64,000 nt of DNA from Vibrio jasicida CAIM 1864 = LMG 25398 (GTDB lineage Bacteria; Pseudomonadota; Gammaproteobacteria; Enterobacterales; Vibrionaceae). Location of the stretch: the NCBI RefSeq assembly GCF_000400365.1, contig NZ_BAOG01000053.1, forward strand, positions 272,889 to 336,888, read 5' to 3'. The notes beneath the pieces are model-generated. The model was given only the letters and a program-made list of their open reading frames with translations, made no database searches and was not told where the DNA came from. Numbering within the stretch: the first letter of the stretch is position 1; each line of letters begins with the position of its first letter. Shown piece by piece: positions 1 through 9,373 of the stretch. A program made the translations under genes and the position numbers.

Positions 1-576
1 AACTGGTCAATGGGGCCAAAAATCTCGGTTGATTCTGCAACCATGATGAACAAAGGCCTTGAGTACATTGAAGCAAAATGGCTATTTAACGCCGCTCGTG
101 AACAACTGAAAGTGATCATTCACCCTCAGTCTGTCATTCATTCCATGGTTCAATACCGCGATGGTTCTGTACTGGCGCAAATGGGAGAGCCAGATATGGC
201 AACCCCGATTGCATTAACCATGTCATATCCATCCCGTGTGGATGCGGGAGTGAAACCGTTAGATTTTACTCAAGTAGGTGAATTGACATTCCTTCAGCCA
301 GATTTTGCACGCTATCCGTGTTTGAAGCTGGCTATCGATGCGTGCTACGAAGGCCAACATGCCACAACGGCTCTGAATGCAGCGAACGAAATTGCCGTTG
401 ATGCTTTCCTAAATAATCGACTTGGTTTCACAGATATCGCTCGCATCAATGAGTCAGTTTTGAACAAAATAACTGCAAGCCATAAAAGTGAGAATGTGAA
501 TAGCTTGGAAAGCTTGATAGAGCTAGATAGAATGGCACGAACTATCGCCTTAGAATTTTTACGCGAGCGTAGCTAA
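1..576 (+). CDS. dxr: 1-deoxy-D-xylulose 5-phosphate reductoisomerase, C-terminal part
   Basis: The frame is open from base 1, so the gene enters from the left and only about the last 191 codons are present. Dxr converts DXP to MEP with NADPH, the first committed step of the non-mevalonate isoprenoid pathway in the cytoplasm. The segment NWSMGPKISVDSATMMNKG at the left edge is a signature of the family's catalytic and metal-binding region, and the tail carries the C-terminal helical domain (ALNAANEIAV). The stop codon overlaps the next start by one base (taATG), so it is translationally coupled to rseP. The order dxr-rseP-bamA-skp-lpxD is standard for gammaproteobacteria. The start lies outside the window. 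Confidence 0.97.
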   Translation, partial: NWSMGPKISVDSATMMNKGLEYIEAKWLFNAAREQLKVIIHPQSVIHSMVQYRDGSVLAQMGEPDMATPIALTMSYPSRVDAGVKPLDFTQVGELTFLQPDFARYPCLKLAIDACYEGQHATTALNAANEIAVDAFLNNRLGFTDIARINESVLNKITASHKSENVNSLESLIELDRMARTIALEFLRERS

Positions 577-1934
577 TGACTGGTATTTTGTGGAATTTGG
601 TTTCTTTTATCGTTGCATTGGGCATCTTGGTGGCTGTGCACGAGTTTGGTCACTTTTGGGTTGCTCGCCGTTGTGGTGTCAAGGTTGAGAAATTCTCAAT
701 CGGTTTTGGTAAGTCTATCTGGAGCAAGGTAGGCAAAGATGGCACTGAGTACAGCATTTCAATGATCCCATTGGGTGGCTACGTCAAAATGGTGGATAGC
801 CGTGTTGATGAAGTACCTGAAAACGAAAAGCACATGGCGTTTGATCAAAAGCCATTGTGGAAGCGCACATCAATTGTTGCGGCGGGTCCTATTTTCAACT
901 TCCTGTTCGCGATCGTTGCGTATTGGTTAGTTTTCCTGATTGGTGTGCCAGCGGTTAAACCTGTAATTGGTGAAGTTACGCCCAATTCAATCGTTGCTCA
1001 GGCAGGAATTGAAACAGGGATGGAACTAAAATCTATCTCAGGTATCAAAACTCCGGATTGGGAATCAGTCAACATGGGTTTAATCTCTCATATTGGCGAT
1101 GATTCAATGACAGTGACCTTAACTTCATCGAATGAAGTGGGCTTTGAAGTGACCAAAACTCTTGATATCCGTGATTGGAAATTTGATCCCGAAACTCAAT
1201 CAGCAATGCATTCACTTGGCTTTACGCCGTTCACTCCAGAGATATATACGGAGTTAGCGCAAGTAAGTGAAGGCGCTGCGGGTGAAAAGGCGGGTTTACT
1301 GGCTGGTGACAAGATTGTCGCGATTAACGGCAAAAAGATTTCTAACTGGAATGAAGTGGTTGAAGCTATTCGTTCTAACCCAGAAACGCCAATTGACCTG
1401 ACGGTGTTACGTCAGGGTGATGAGCAATCATTGACGTTGACTCCAGGTCGCCGTGAGCTAGCTAACAAACAAGTGGTTGGTTTTGCGGGTATCGCACCTG
1501 AAGTCGCAGAATGGCCAGAAAGTTATCGCTTCGAATTACAGTTTGGTGTATTCGAGTCTATTGGCAAAGCGATTGACAAAACTGGTCAAGTTATTGGACT
1601 TACAATCAGCATGCTTAAGAAACTGATTGTAGGTGATGTTGGTCTGAACAATCTGAGTGGGCCAATTTCAATCGCCAAAGGAGCAGGGGCGACGGCAGAC
1701 TACGGTCTGGTTTACTTTTTAGGTTTTCTCGCACTAATTAGTGTTAACCTAGGTATTATCAACCTCGTTCCTTTACCAATGTTGGATGGTGGTCATTTGC
1801 TATTTTTTGCAATCGAAGCCGTTATCCGACGCCCAGTACCTGAAAAGGTACAGGAAATGGGTTATCGAATTGGTGGTGCGATTATCTTCTCGCTCATGGC
1901 GTTAGCGCTATTTAATGATTTTACTCGTCTGTGA
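576..1934 (+). CDS. rseP: Site-2 zinc protease RseP
   Basis: Inner-membrane metalloprotease of the sigma-E envelope stress pathway. It cuts the RseA anti-sigma factor within the membrane after DegS and also clears remnant signal peptides. The zinc motif HEFGH is at residues 22-26 in the first membrane helix, and the third ligand is Asp404 in NLVPLPMLDGGH near the C-terminus. Two PDZ domains lie between, about residues 115-300. The length of 452 aa is typical (about 450). The ATG overlaps the dxr stop by one base. It is followed after 44 bases by bamA, an outer-membrane assembly gene that fits the same envelope context. Confidence 0.97.
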   Translation: MTGILWNLVSFIVALGILVAVHEFGHFWVARRCGVKVEKFSIGFGKSIWSKVGKDGTEYSISMIPLGGYVKMVDSRVDEVPENEKHMAFDQKPLWKRTSIVAAGPIFNFLFAIVAYWLVFLIGVPAVKPVIGEVTPNSIVAQAGIETGMELKSISGIKTPDWESVNMGLISHIGDDSMTVTLTSSNEVGFEVTKTLDIRDWKFDPETQSAMHSLGFTPFTPEIYTELAQVSEGAAGEKAGLLAGDKIVAINGKKISNWNEVVEAIRSNPETPIDLTVLRQGDEQSLTLTPGRRELANKQVVGFAGIAPEVAEWPESYRFELQFGVFESIGKAIDKTGQVIGLTISMLKKLIVGDVGLNNLSGPISIAKGAGATADYGLVYFLGFLALISVNLGIINLVPLPMLDGGHLLFFAIEAVIRRPVPEKVQEMGYRIGGAIIFSLMALALFNDFTRL

Positions 1935-1978
1935 TAGTTCAGAGACAAAAGCAGTAGCAAGGAATAATTAGAACAAGT

Positions 1979-4393
1979 ATGGCGATTAAGCGAATTCTGT
2001 TTGCAAGTTTACTGGCGACCAGTGTATCTGCAAACGGAGCACAGAACTTTGTAGTTCAAGATATTGAGATCGATGGATTGCAACGTGTGGCACTGGGTGC
2101 TGCGTTGCTGAAGATGCCTGTACGTGTCGGCGATACTGTTGACCAAGGCGATGTTGCTGAGATCATTCGTGCACTGTACGCATCGGGTAACTTTGAAGAT
2201 GTAAAAGTACTGCGCAACGGTGATGTGTTGGTTGTTCAAGTGAAAGAGCGCCCAACGATTGCTAGCATCTCATTCTCAGGCAACAAAGCAATCAAGGATG
2301 AGCAGCTACAAGAAAACCTGAACGCTTCTGGTGTTCGCGAAGGTGAAGCGCTTGACCGTACTACGCTAAGCAACATCGAAAAAGGTTTGGAAGACTTTTA
2401 CTACAGCGTTGGTAAATACAACGCGACCGTAAAAGCGGTTGTTACTCCATTGCCTCGTAACCGTTCCGATCTGAAATTTGTCTTCACCGAAGGTGTATCG
2501 GCAAAAATTCAGCAAATCAACTTTATCGGCAATGAAGTCTTTTCTGATGAAGACCTTCTTTCTCGTTTCAACCTAAACGTAGACGTGCCATGGTGGAACT
2601 TCCTAGCGGACGAAAAATACCAAAAGCAAGTACTTGCTGGTGATATCGAAGCGCTGAAGTCTTATTACCTTGACCGCGGTTATCTGAAATTTAACGTTGA
2701 TTCGACACAAGTGGCGATTTCTCCTGACAAAAAAGGCGTATACATTACGCTTGGTCTTGAAGAAGGCGACGTGTACACCGTGAAGGACGTGAAATTCCGT
2801 GGTGATTTGATCGGTGAAGAAGCAACGTTCGAAAAGCTGGTTCCATTTGAAGACAACGAGACGTACAACGGTTCTCGTGTGACTTCGATGGAAGAAGGTA
2901 TCAAACGTGTGCTTGGTGAATCTGGTTACGCTTACCCGCAAGTTAACACCATTCCTGAGTTCGACGACGAAAACAAACAAGTATCACTTGTTGTGAACGT
3001 AGAACCAGGCAACCGCATCTACGTACGCGATATTCGTTTCACGGGTAACAACTCTACGAAAGACGAAGTACTGCGTCGTGAGATGCGTCAGATGGAAGGC
3101 AGCTGGTTAAACTCGAAATCGATTGAAACGGGTAAAACGCGTCTAAACCGTCTGGGTTACTTCGAAAACGTAGAAGTACAAACTGTACGTGTACCTGGCA
3201 GCGATGACCAAGTAGACCTAGTTTACTCAGTTAAAGAGGCAAACTCAGGCAGCGTTAACTTTGGTGTCGGCTACGGTACTGAATCAGGCGTCAGCTTCCA
3301 AGTTGGTCTACAACAAGACAACTTTATCGGTAGTGGTAACCGCGTTGGTATTAACGCGATGATGAACGACTACCAGAAAAACGTGAGTTTGGACTACCGC
3401 GACCCTTACTGGAACCTAGATGGTGTAAGTTTGGGTGGTAAGATCTTCTATGACGAGTTTGAAGCATCTGAAGCGGGTATCGTTGACTATACCAACCAAA
3501 GTTACGGTGCAAGTTTGACATGGGGTTTCCCATTCGACGAATTGAACCGTTTTGAGTTTGGTGTTGGTTATACCCACAACAAGATCGGTAACTTGTCGCC
3601 TTACTTACAGGTAGAACAGTTCCTACAAGCGCAAGCAGACAATATCGACTCTAGCGGCGCATTGAATACAAACGATTTTGACTTCAACATCTCATGGACA
3701 CGTAACAACCTAAACCGTGGCTACTTCCCAACAGCGGGTAACCACCAACGTGCATTCTATAAGATGACCGTACCTGGCTCTGACGTTCAATACTTCAAGA
3801 TGCAGTATGATGTTCGTCAATACGTGCCACTGACTAAGAAGCATGAATTCACGCTCTTGTTCCGTGGTCGTCTAGGTTATGGTAACGGTTATGGTCAAAC
3901 GGATGGTAACGATAACTTGTTCCCATTCTACGAAAACTACTACGCAGGTGGTTTTACAACACTACGTGGTTTCGGCTCTAACTCTGTAGGTCCAAAAGCG
4001 GTTTACCGTGATTACTCAGGCTCAAATAACGGTGCGGACACCGCAACAGATGATTCTGTTGGTGGTAACGCGGTAGCGCTGGCGAGTATCGAGTTGATCG
4101 TACCAACACCATTTGCTTCGGATGAAGTTCGTAACCAGATTCGTACCAGTATCTTCTTCGATATGGCGAGTATTTGGGATACCGAATTTGATTACCGTAG
4201 CTCAGGTGCTGAATACGGCGACCGTTACTACTACGATTACTCAGATCCAACCAACTACCGTTCATCTTACGGTGCGGCGTTGCAATGGATGTCTCCTATG
4301 GGGCCACTAGTCTTCTCACTAGCGAAACCAATTAAGAAATATGATGGCGACGATGAAGAGTTCTTCACGTTCACTATCGGTAGAACCTTCTAA
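1979..4393 (+). CDS. bamA: Outer membrane protein assembly factor BamA
   Basis: Core of the BAM complex, which folds and inserts beta-barrel proteins into the outer membrane. The 804-aa protein starts with a signal peptide of about 21 residues ending near NGAQ, followed by five POTRA domains to about residue 420 and a 16-strand barrel. The conserved RGF motif of loop 6 is at residues 663-665 and the chain ends in Phe, as expected of a BAM substrate. Codon use looks typical of a highly expressed gene. skp, encoding a periplasmic chaperone for outer-membrane proteins, follows 13 bases later, and bamC lies elsewhere in this window at 49.3 kb. Confidence 0.98.
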   Translation: MAIKRILFASLLATSVSANGAQNFVVQDIEIDGLQRVALGAALLKMPVRVGDTVDQGDVAEIIRALYASGNFEDVKVLRNGDVLVVQVKERPTIASISFSGNKAIKDEQLQENLNASGVREGEALDRTTLSNIEKGLEDFYYSVGKYNATVKAVVTPLPRNRSDLKFVFTEGVSAKIQQINFIGNEVFSDEDLLSRFNLNVDVPWWNFLADEKYQKQVLAGDIEALKSYYLDRGYLKFNVDSTQVAISPDKKGVYITLGLEEGDVYTVKDVKFRGDLIGEEATFEKLVPFEDNETYNGSRVTSMEEGIKRVLGESGYAYPQVNTIPEFDDENKQVSLVVNVEPGNRIYVRDIRFTGNNSTKDEVLRREMRQMEGSWLNSKSIETGKTRLNRLGYFENVEVQTVRVPGSDDQVDLVYSVKEANSGSVNFGVGYGTESGVSFQVGLQQDNFIGSGNRVGINAMMNDYQKNVSLDYRDPYWNLDGVSLGGKIFYDEFEASEAGIVDYTNQSYGASLTWGFPFDELNRFEFGVGYTHNKIGNLSPYLQVEQFLQAQADNIDSSGALNTNDFDFNISWTRNNLNRGYFPTAGNHQRAFYKMTVPGSDVQYFKMQYDVRQYVPLTKKHEFTLLFRGRLGYGNGYGQTDGNDNLFPFYENYYAGGFTTLRGFGSNSVGPKAVYRDYSGSNNGADTATDDSVGGNAVALASIELIVPTPFASDEVRNQIRTSIFFDMASIWDTEFDYRSSGAEYGDRYYYDYSDPTNYRSSYGAALQWMSPMGPLVFSLAKPIKKYDGDDEEFFTFTIGRTF

Positions 4394-4406
4394 AGAGGAA
4401 AATATT

Positions 4407-4916
4407 TTGAATAAAATGATCAAAGCGGCTGGGATTGGCCTTCTTGTACTTAGCTCTTCAATGTTTGCAAACGCGGCTGAAGCTGCTCAGAAAATTGCTT
4501 ACGTAAACACGGCTCAGGTTTTCCAATCTCTTCCTCAGCGCGAAGTGGTTCTACAAAAAATGCAGAAAGACTTCAAGAGCAAGGCAGACGAGCTGAAGTC
4601 TATCCAAGCAAAAGCGAAGACTAAGATTGAAAAGCTACAGCGTGATGGCCAACTTCTAGGCCAAGACGAAGTTGAAAAGCTACGTATCGACATCGCTAAA
4701 CTAGACAGCGAGTACAAAGTAAAAGCTCAAGCTCTAGAGAAAGCAAGCGCACGTCGTGAAGCTGAAGAAAAAGCGAAGCTATTCAAAACGATTCAAGATG
4801 CTGTGAAGAAAGTAGCAACGAAGAAAGGTTACGATATGGTAATCGATATTTCTTCTCTTCAGTACGGTAAGCCAGAATACAACATCTCTGAAGACGTAAT
4901 TAAAGCTCTAAAATAA
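4407..4916 (+). CDS. skp: Periplasmic chaperone Skp (OmpH)
   Basis: Trimeric holdase that carries unfolded outer-membrane proteins across the periplasm to BamA. I chose the TTG at 4407 because an AGAGGAA ribosome site lies six bases upstream; the in-frame ATG at 4416 is the alternative. From TTG the protein is 169 aa, with a signal peptide ending near ANAAEA. The mature part is a small N-terminal strand plus a long Lys/Glu/Ala-rich coiled coil (about residues 45-140) that forms the tentacles. Length and layout match the family. It sits between bamA and lpxD, the classical arrangement. Confidence 0.95.
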   Translation: MNKMIKAAGIGLLVLSSSMFANAAEAAQKIAYVNTAQVFQSLPQREVVLQKMQKDFKSKADELKSIQAKAKTKIEKLQRDGQLLGQDEVEKLRIDIAKLDSEYKVKAQALEKASARREAEEKAKLFKTIQDAVKKVATKKGYDMVIDISSLQYGKPEYNISEDVIKALK

Positions 4917-4922
4917 GAAGTT

Positions 4923-5954
4923 ATGAAGACATTAACATTAGCCGAGTTGGCGACAATTACCGGGGGAGAGCTATTTGGTGACGAGTCACTCGTCGTAAGC
5001 CGTGTAGCTCCAATGGATAAAGCACAAGAAGGTGACGTTACCTTTTTGTCTAACCCAAAATACGCAAAGCACCTTGCTGAATGTCTCGCAACAGTCGTGA
5101 TGGTGAAGGAAGAGCACAAAGAGCAGTGTACAGGCAATGCGCTTGTTGTCACTGATCCTTATGTAGCTTTTGCTCGTGTGGTTCAAGCTATGGATACCAC
5201 ACCGAAGCCTGCTGAAGACATTGCACCTAGTGCCGTGATTGCAGCAGACGTGAAGATGGGTGCAAACGTAGCAGTCGGTGCAAATGCAGTGATTGAAACG
5301 GGTGTAGAGCTTGGCGACAACGTTATTGTTGGTGCGGGCTGTTTTATCGGTAAAAACGCAAAGTTAGGCAACAACACCAAGCTTTGGGCTAATGTTACTA
5401 TCTATCATGAAGTGTCACTTGGCGATGACTGTCTGGTTCAATCTGGCACAGTCATCGGCTCAGACGGTTTCGGTTACGCGAACGATAAAGGCGAGTGGAT
5501 CAAAATTCCTCAGCTTGGTTCAGTGCGCATCGGTAATCGTGTTGAGATTGGTGCATGTACCACGATTGACCGTGGTGCGCTTGAAGACACCATCATTGAA
5601 GACAACGTGATTCTTGATAACCAGCTTCAAATCGCTCATAACGTGCAGATCGGATATGGTACCGTGATGCCAGGTGGTACTATTGTCGCTGGCAGTACCA
5701 AAATTGGTAAATACTGCCAGATCGGCGGCGCGTCGGTTCTTAACGGACATATTACGATTGCAGATGGCGTAGCTATCACCGGTATGGGCATGGTTATGCG
5801 CAGTATCGAAGAGAAAGGCTTGTATTCGTCAGGTATTCCACTGCAAACGAACCGAGAGTGGCGTAAGACGGCAACTCGAGTTCATCGCATTGACGATATG
5901 AACAAACGCCTGAAAGCTGTTGAGAAGCAGCTGGAACCGAAAGAAGAATCTTAG
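4923..5954 (+). CDS. lpxD: UDP-3-O-(3-hydroxyacyl)glucosamine N-acyltransferase LpxD
   Basis: Third step of lipid A synthesis: transfers a 3-hydroxyacyl chain from ACP to the 2-amino group of UDP-3-O-acylglucosamine. The 343-aa chain has an N-terminal uridine-binding domain (about 1-100), then a left-handed beta helix of hexapeptide repeats (about 105-310) and a C-terminal helix. The catalytic histidine falls at residue 239 (LQIAHN), the same number as in E. coli. ATG is six bases after the skp stop. A hairpin with a T run follows the stop, so the fabZ group may have its own promoter. Confidence 0.97.
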   Translation: MKTLTLAELATITGGELFGDESLVVSRVAPMDKAQEGDVTFLSNPKYAKHLAECLATVVMVKEEHKEQCTGNALVVTDPYVAFARVVQAMDTTPKPAEDIAPSAVIAADVKMGANVAVGANAVIETGVELGDNVIVGAGCFIGKNAKLGNNTKLWANVTIYHEVSLGDDCLVQSGTVIGSDGFGYANDKGEWIKIPQLGSVRIGNRVEIGACTTIDRGALEDTIIEDNVILDNQLQIAHNVQIGYGTVMPGGTIVAGSTKIGKYCQIGGASVLNGHITIADGVAITGMGMVMRSIEEKGLYSSGIPLQTNREWRKTATRVHRIDDMNKRLKAVEKQLEPKEES

Positions 5955-5971
5955 TTCCATAATTCTGAACA

Positions 5972-6001
5972 AAGACTCGCGAAATGCGGGTCTTTTTCTT
6001 C
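5972..6001 (+). terminator. Rho-independent terminator after lpxD
   Basis: AAAGACTCGC and GCGGGTCTTT form an imperfect stem with an AAAT-type loop, followed by TTCTT. It lies directly downstream of lpxD and upstream of fabZ, suggesting at least partial termination within the lipid A cluster. Confidence 0.6.
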
Positions 6002-6128
6002 TATAATGACGCGCTATAAGTAGATTTATCACCAAGCTGGTATACACTTTGCAGGCATTTCCTGATTAAGTGGCTTTTGCCGCTGCCTTGCCATCTTGGT
6101 TGTTGAGTATTGATATAGGAAGACGACT

Positions 6129-6581
6129 TTGACTACTGAAAAGAAAACGATGAACATCTCTGAAATTCAAGAGCTACTACCTCATCGCTACCCATTCTTA
6201 TTGATCGACCGAGTGATTGACTTCCAAGAAGAGAAGTACCTTCACGCGATTAAAAACGTGTCGGTTAACGAACCTCAGTTCACAGGTCACTTTCCACAAT
6301 TGCCAGTCTTCCCAGGTGTTCTTATTCTGGAAGCGATGGCGCAGGCGACAGGCTTACTTGCATTTAAATCATTTGGTGCGCCAACTGAAAATGAGCTGTA
6401 CTACTTCGCAAGTGTTGACGGTGCAAAATTCCGTAAACCAGTAGTACCAGGCGACCAAATGATTATTGAAGTAGAATTTTTGAAAGAGCGTCGCGGCATT
6501 GCTGCATTCAAAGGTGTAGCGAAGGTTGACGGCGAAGTAGTATGTTCAGCAGAGCTGAAGTGTGCTCGTCGAGAGTTTTAA
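6129..6581 (+). CDS. fabZ: 3-hydroxyacyl-ACP dehydratase FabZ
   Basis: Dehydrates 3-hydroxyacyl-ACP to trans-2-enoyl-ACP in type II fatty acid synthesis, competing with LpxA/LpxD for hydroxyacyl-ACP. Starting at TTG 6129 gives a 150-aa hot-dog fold protein in which the active-site residues are His54 (FTGHFP) and Glu68 (ILEAMAQ), identical in number to E. coli. An ATG at 6150 is an alternative start that would shorten the N-terminus by seven residues. The stop is one base before the lpxA start, so translation is coupled. Confidence 0.96.
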   Translation: MTTEKKTMNISEIQELLPHRYPFLLIDRVIDFQEEKYLHAIKNVSVNEPQFTGHFPQLPVFPGVLILEAMAQATGLLAFKSFGAPTENELYYFASVDGAKFRKPVVPGDQMIIEVEFLKERRGIAAFKGVAKVDGEVVCSAELKCARREF

Positions 6582-6582
6582 T

Positions 6583-7371
6583 ATGATTCATGAAACCGCT
6601 AAAATCCACCCAGCTGCGGTGGTAGAAGAAGGCGCGAAAATTGGCGCTAACGTGACTGTTGGTCCATTCACTTACATCACCTCAACGGTAGAGATCGGTG
6701 AAGGTACGGAAGTGATGTCTCACGTAGTGATCAAAGGTCACACCACAATTGGTAAAGACAACCGCATTTTCCCACATGCTGTCATTGGTGAAGAAAACCA
6801 AGATAAGAAGTACGGTGGCGAAGATACAACAGTGGTTATCGGTGACCGCAACGTGATTCGTGAAGCGGTTCAGGTTCATCGTGGCACTGTCCAAGACAAA
6901 GCAACCACTGTGATTGGTGATGATAACTTGCTGTGTGTTAACGCGCACATTGCTCACGATGTTATCGTTGGTAACCATACTCACATTGGCAACAACGCGA
7001 TTCTTGGCGGTCACGTAACGGTTGATGACCATGCTGGCGTTATGGCACTTTCTGCGATTCACCCATTCTGTACGGTAGGTGCTTACGCTTACGTTGGCGG
7101 CTGTTCTGCAGTTGTTCAGGATGTACCAGCTTACGTACTTGCACAAGGTAACCATGCGACACCATTTGGTTTGAACTTGGTTGGTTTGAAGCGTAACGGT
7201 TTTGAAAAACCAGAAATCCGTGCATTGCAAAAAGCGTACAAAGAGCTTTACCGCTCAGGTAAAACGCTAGAAGAAGTGAAACCGATCCTTGCTGAAATGG
7301 CACAAGAGTGGCCAGCAGTAAAACGTTTCTCAGACATTCTGGAAACAACGGAACGTGGCATCATTCGTTAA
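6583..7371 (+). CDS. lpxA: UDP-N-acetylglucosamine acyltransferase LpxA
   Basis: First step of lipid A synthesis, moving a 3-hydroxyacyl group from ACP onto UDP-GlcNAc. I chose ATG 6583, one base after the fabZ stop, because it gives 262 aa, the usual family length, with the usual MIHETAKIHP-type opening. A longer frame opens inside fabZ but adds no conserved residues. Hexapeptide repeats run through about residue 185, catalytic His125 sits in AHIAHDV, and a helical C-terminal domain follows. A terminator-like hairpin lies just after the gene. Confidence 0.97.
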   Translation: MIHETAKIHPAAVVEEGAKIGANVTVGPFTYITSTVEIGEGTEVMSHVVIKGHTTIGKDNRIFPHAVIGEENQDKKYGGEDTTVVIGDRNVIREAVQVHRGTVQDKATTVIGDDNLLCVNAHIAHDVIVGNHTHIGNNAILGGHVTVDDHAGVMALSAIHPFCTVGAYAYVGGCSAVVQDVPAYVLAQGNHATPFGLNLVGLKRNGFEKPEIRALQKAYKELYRSGKTLEEVKPILAEMAQEWPAVKRFSDILETTERGIIR

Positions 7372-7394
7372 TTTACGAATGTGCGGTTAATGAG

Positions 7395-7428
7395 AAAAGA
7401 TCGCGCCCAATTGGGCTGCGGTCTTTTT
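7395..7428 (+). terminator. Terminator between lpxA and lpxB
   Basis: AAAGATCGCGCCCA and TGGGCTGCGGTCTTT pair around a short centre and are followed by TTT. The stem has mismatches but is long. lpxB starts 82 bases further on, so lpxB may be partly transcribed by readthrough or from its own promoter. Confidence 0.55.
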
Positions 7429-7509
7429 GTGTTTTATGGATAGGGTAAAATAGCAAGATCCTCGGATATTACTCTCTATCCATAGCGCATAGGAAAAAGC
7501 GAAAGAAAG

Positions 7510-8649
7510 ATGGAAAGACCACTACGTATTGGCATCATTGCCGGAGAACTGTCAGGCGATACTCTTGGCGAAGGCTTCATCAAAGCAGTTAAAGAACAAT
7601 ACCCAGATGCAGAATTTGTCGGTATTGGCGGCCCTAAAATGATCGCGCAAGGCTGTGAGTCACTGTTTGAAATGGAAGAGTTGGCTGTGATGGGCTTGGT
7701 TGAAGTTCTGGGTCGCTTACCAAGATTATTAAAAGTGAAAGCAGAGCTGATTAAGTATTTCACTGCAAATCCGCCGGATGTCTTTGTAGGGATCGATGCA
7801 CCAGACTTTAACCTACGTGTTGAGTTAGATTTAAAAAACGCAGGAATCAAAACGGTACACTACGTGAGCCCTTCTGTTTGGGCTTGGCGTCAAAAACGTA
7901 TCTTCAAGATTGAAGCGGCAACCAACCTAGTATTGGCTTTCTTACCTTTCGAAAAAGCGTTTTACGACAAATTCAATGTGCCTTGTGAATTCATTGGTCA
8001 CACATTGGCAGATGCCATTCCTCTGCATTCAGACAAGGCTCCTGCACGTGAGTTACTAGGTTTAAAACATGATAAACAATGGTTAGCGGTGCTTCCGGGG
8101 AGTCGTGGCAGTGAGTTGAAAATGCTCTCTCAACCGTTTATTGAAACCTGTAAAAAACTGCATCAGAAGTTCCCTGATCTTGGCTTTGTTGTTGCGTTAG
8201 TAAATCAGAAACGTCGCGAGCAATTCGAGCAAGCGTGGAAAGAGTATGCGCCAGAGTTGGATTTCAAACTGGTAGACGATACCGCTCGTAATGTGATTAC
8301 GGCGTCTGATGCCGTGATGTTGGCGTCTGGTACGGTCGCGCTTGAGTGTATGTTGTTAAAACGACCAATGGTTGTAGGGTACCGTGTTAACGCGGTTACC
8401 GCCTTCTTAGCCAAGCGCCTGCTGAAAACCAAATACGTGTCATTACCAAACATTTTGTCGGATAGCGAGTTAGTAAAAGAATACCTGCAAGAAGAGTGCA
8501 CTCCAGAAAACTTATTCACTGAAGTGTCTCGCTTACTAGAGAGCGATAACCAACAGATGTTGGATAAGTTTACGGAAATGCATCACTGGATACGCAAAGA
8601 CGCGGACCAACAGGCTGCAAATGCGGTTCTAAAACTGATTGAAAAATAG
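7510..8649 (+). CDS. lpxB: Lipid-A-disaccharide synthase LpxB
   Basis: Inner-membrane-associated GT19 glycosyltransferase that joins UDP-2,3-diacylglucosamine to lipid X, forming the beta-1,6 disaccharide of lipid A. The 379-aa length matches the family (about 380). The N-terminal GELSGD motif (about residues 11-16) and the PSVWAW, LPGSRGSE and ASGTVALE segments are family signatures covering the donor and acceptor pockets. ATG 7510 is preceded by an AAAGAAAG purine tract. rnhB follows after nine bases, as in most relatives. Confidence 0.97.
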   Translation: MERPLRIGIIAGELSGDTLGEGFIKAVKEQYPDAEFVGIGGPKMIAQGCESLFEMEELAVMGLVEVLGRLPRLLKVKAELIKYFTANPPDVFVGIDAPDFNLRVELDLKNAGIKTVHYVSPSVWAWRQKRIFKIEAATNLVLAFLPFEKAFYDKFNVPCEFIGHTLADAIPLHSDKAPARELLGLKHDKQWLAVLPGSRGSELKMLSQPFIETCKKLHQKFPDLGFVVALVNQKRREQFEQAWKEYAPELDFKLVDDTARNVITASDAVMLASGTVALECMLLKRPMVVGYRVNAVTAFLAKRLLKTKYVSLPNILSDSELVKEYLQEECTPENLFTEVSRLLESDNQQMLDKFTEMHHWIRKDADQQAANAVLKLIEK

Positions 8650-8658
8650 AGATTTACC

Positions 8659-9297
8659 ATGGCTGTAAAACCAAAAACGACCAAAGCGAAAGTAGAGCTC
8701 CCACCGTTTGAATACCCACAAGGTTACCAATTGGTTGCGGGTGTAGATGAAGTAGGGCGTGGGCCTCTTGTCGGCGACGTTGTTACCGCTGCGGTTATCT
8801 TAGATCCAAATAACCCAATTGAGGGTTTGAACGACTCGAAAAAGCTGAGCGAGAAAAAACGTCTCGCACTTCTGCCCGAAATTAAAGAGAAAGCCTTAGC
8901 TTGGGCGGTCGGTCGCTGTTCTCCTGAAGAAATTGACGAGCTTAACATATTGCAAGCCACCATGGTTGCCATGCAACGTGCAGTTGCCGGTTTGAAAGTG
9001 CAGCCAGACCTCGCACTTATCGATGGCAACCGCTGTCCGCAGTTGCCAATGGATTCCCAAGCGGTGGTGAAGGGTGATTTGCGAGTTGCGGAAATCAGCG
9101 CGGCTTCAATCATTGCAAAAGTGGTTCGTGACCAAGAAATGGAAGAATTGGACAAGCAATACCCACAGTTTGGTTTTGCAAAGCACAAAGGTTACCCAAC
9201 CAAAGCGCACTTTGAAGCGATTGAAGAGCACGGCGTGATCAGTGAACATCGCAAGAGCTTCAAGCCAGTGAAGAAAGCGCTTGGTATTGAAGAATAA
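8659..9297 (+). CDS. rnhB: Ribonuclease HII
   Basis: Removes RNA from RNA-DNA hybrids, in particular single ribonucleotides misincorporated in DNA (start of ribonucleotide excision repair). The conserved GVDEVGRGP segment places catalytic Asp30 and Glu31, and ALIDGN carries a further acidic residue of the metal site. The 212-aa chain has a Lys-rich N-terminal extension of about a dozen residues compared with E. coli (198 aa). It lies nine bases after lpxB and 76 before dnaE, a conserved arrangement. A second, type I enzyme (rnhA) is in this window at 21.3 kb. Confidence 0.97.
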   Translation: MAVKPKTTKAKVELPPFEYPQGYQLVAGVDEVGRGPLVGDVVTAAVILDPNNPIEGLNDSKKLSEKKRLALLPEIKEKALAWAVGRCSPEEIDELNILQATMVAMQRAVAGLKVQPDLALIDGNRCPQLPMDSQAVVKGDLRVAEISAASIIAKVVRDQEMEELDKQYPQFGFAKHKGYPTKAHFEAIEEHGVISEHRKSFKPVKKALGIEE

Positions 9298-9373
9298 TTA
9301 GCGGCTGCTTGGTGTTATAAGCCAGCCCTTAGGTTAGAATTCCCAACAAGATTTAGTTTTACGGTACCTGTTA

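Noticed and set aside
6562..6582. Longer lpxA start inside fabZ
   Set aside because: The ATG at 6583 gives the family's exact 262-aa length; the extension is only fabZ read in another frame.
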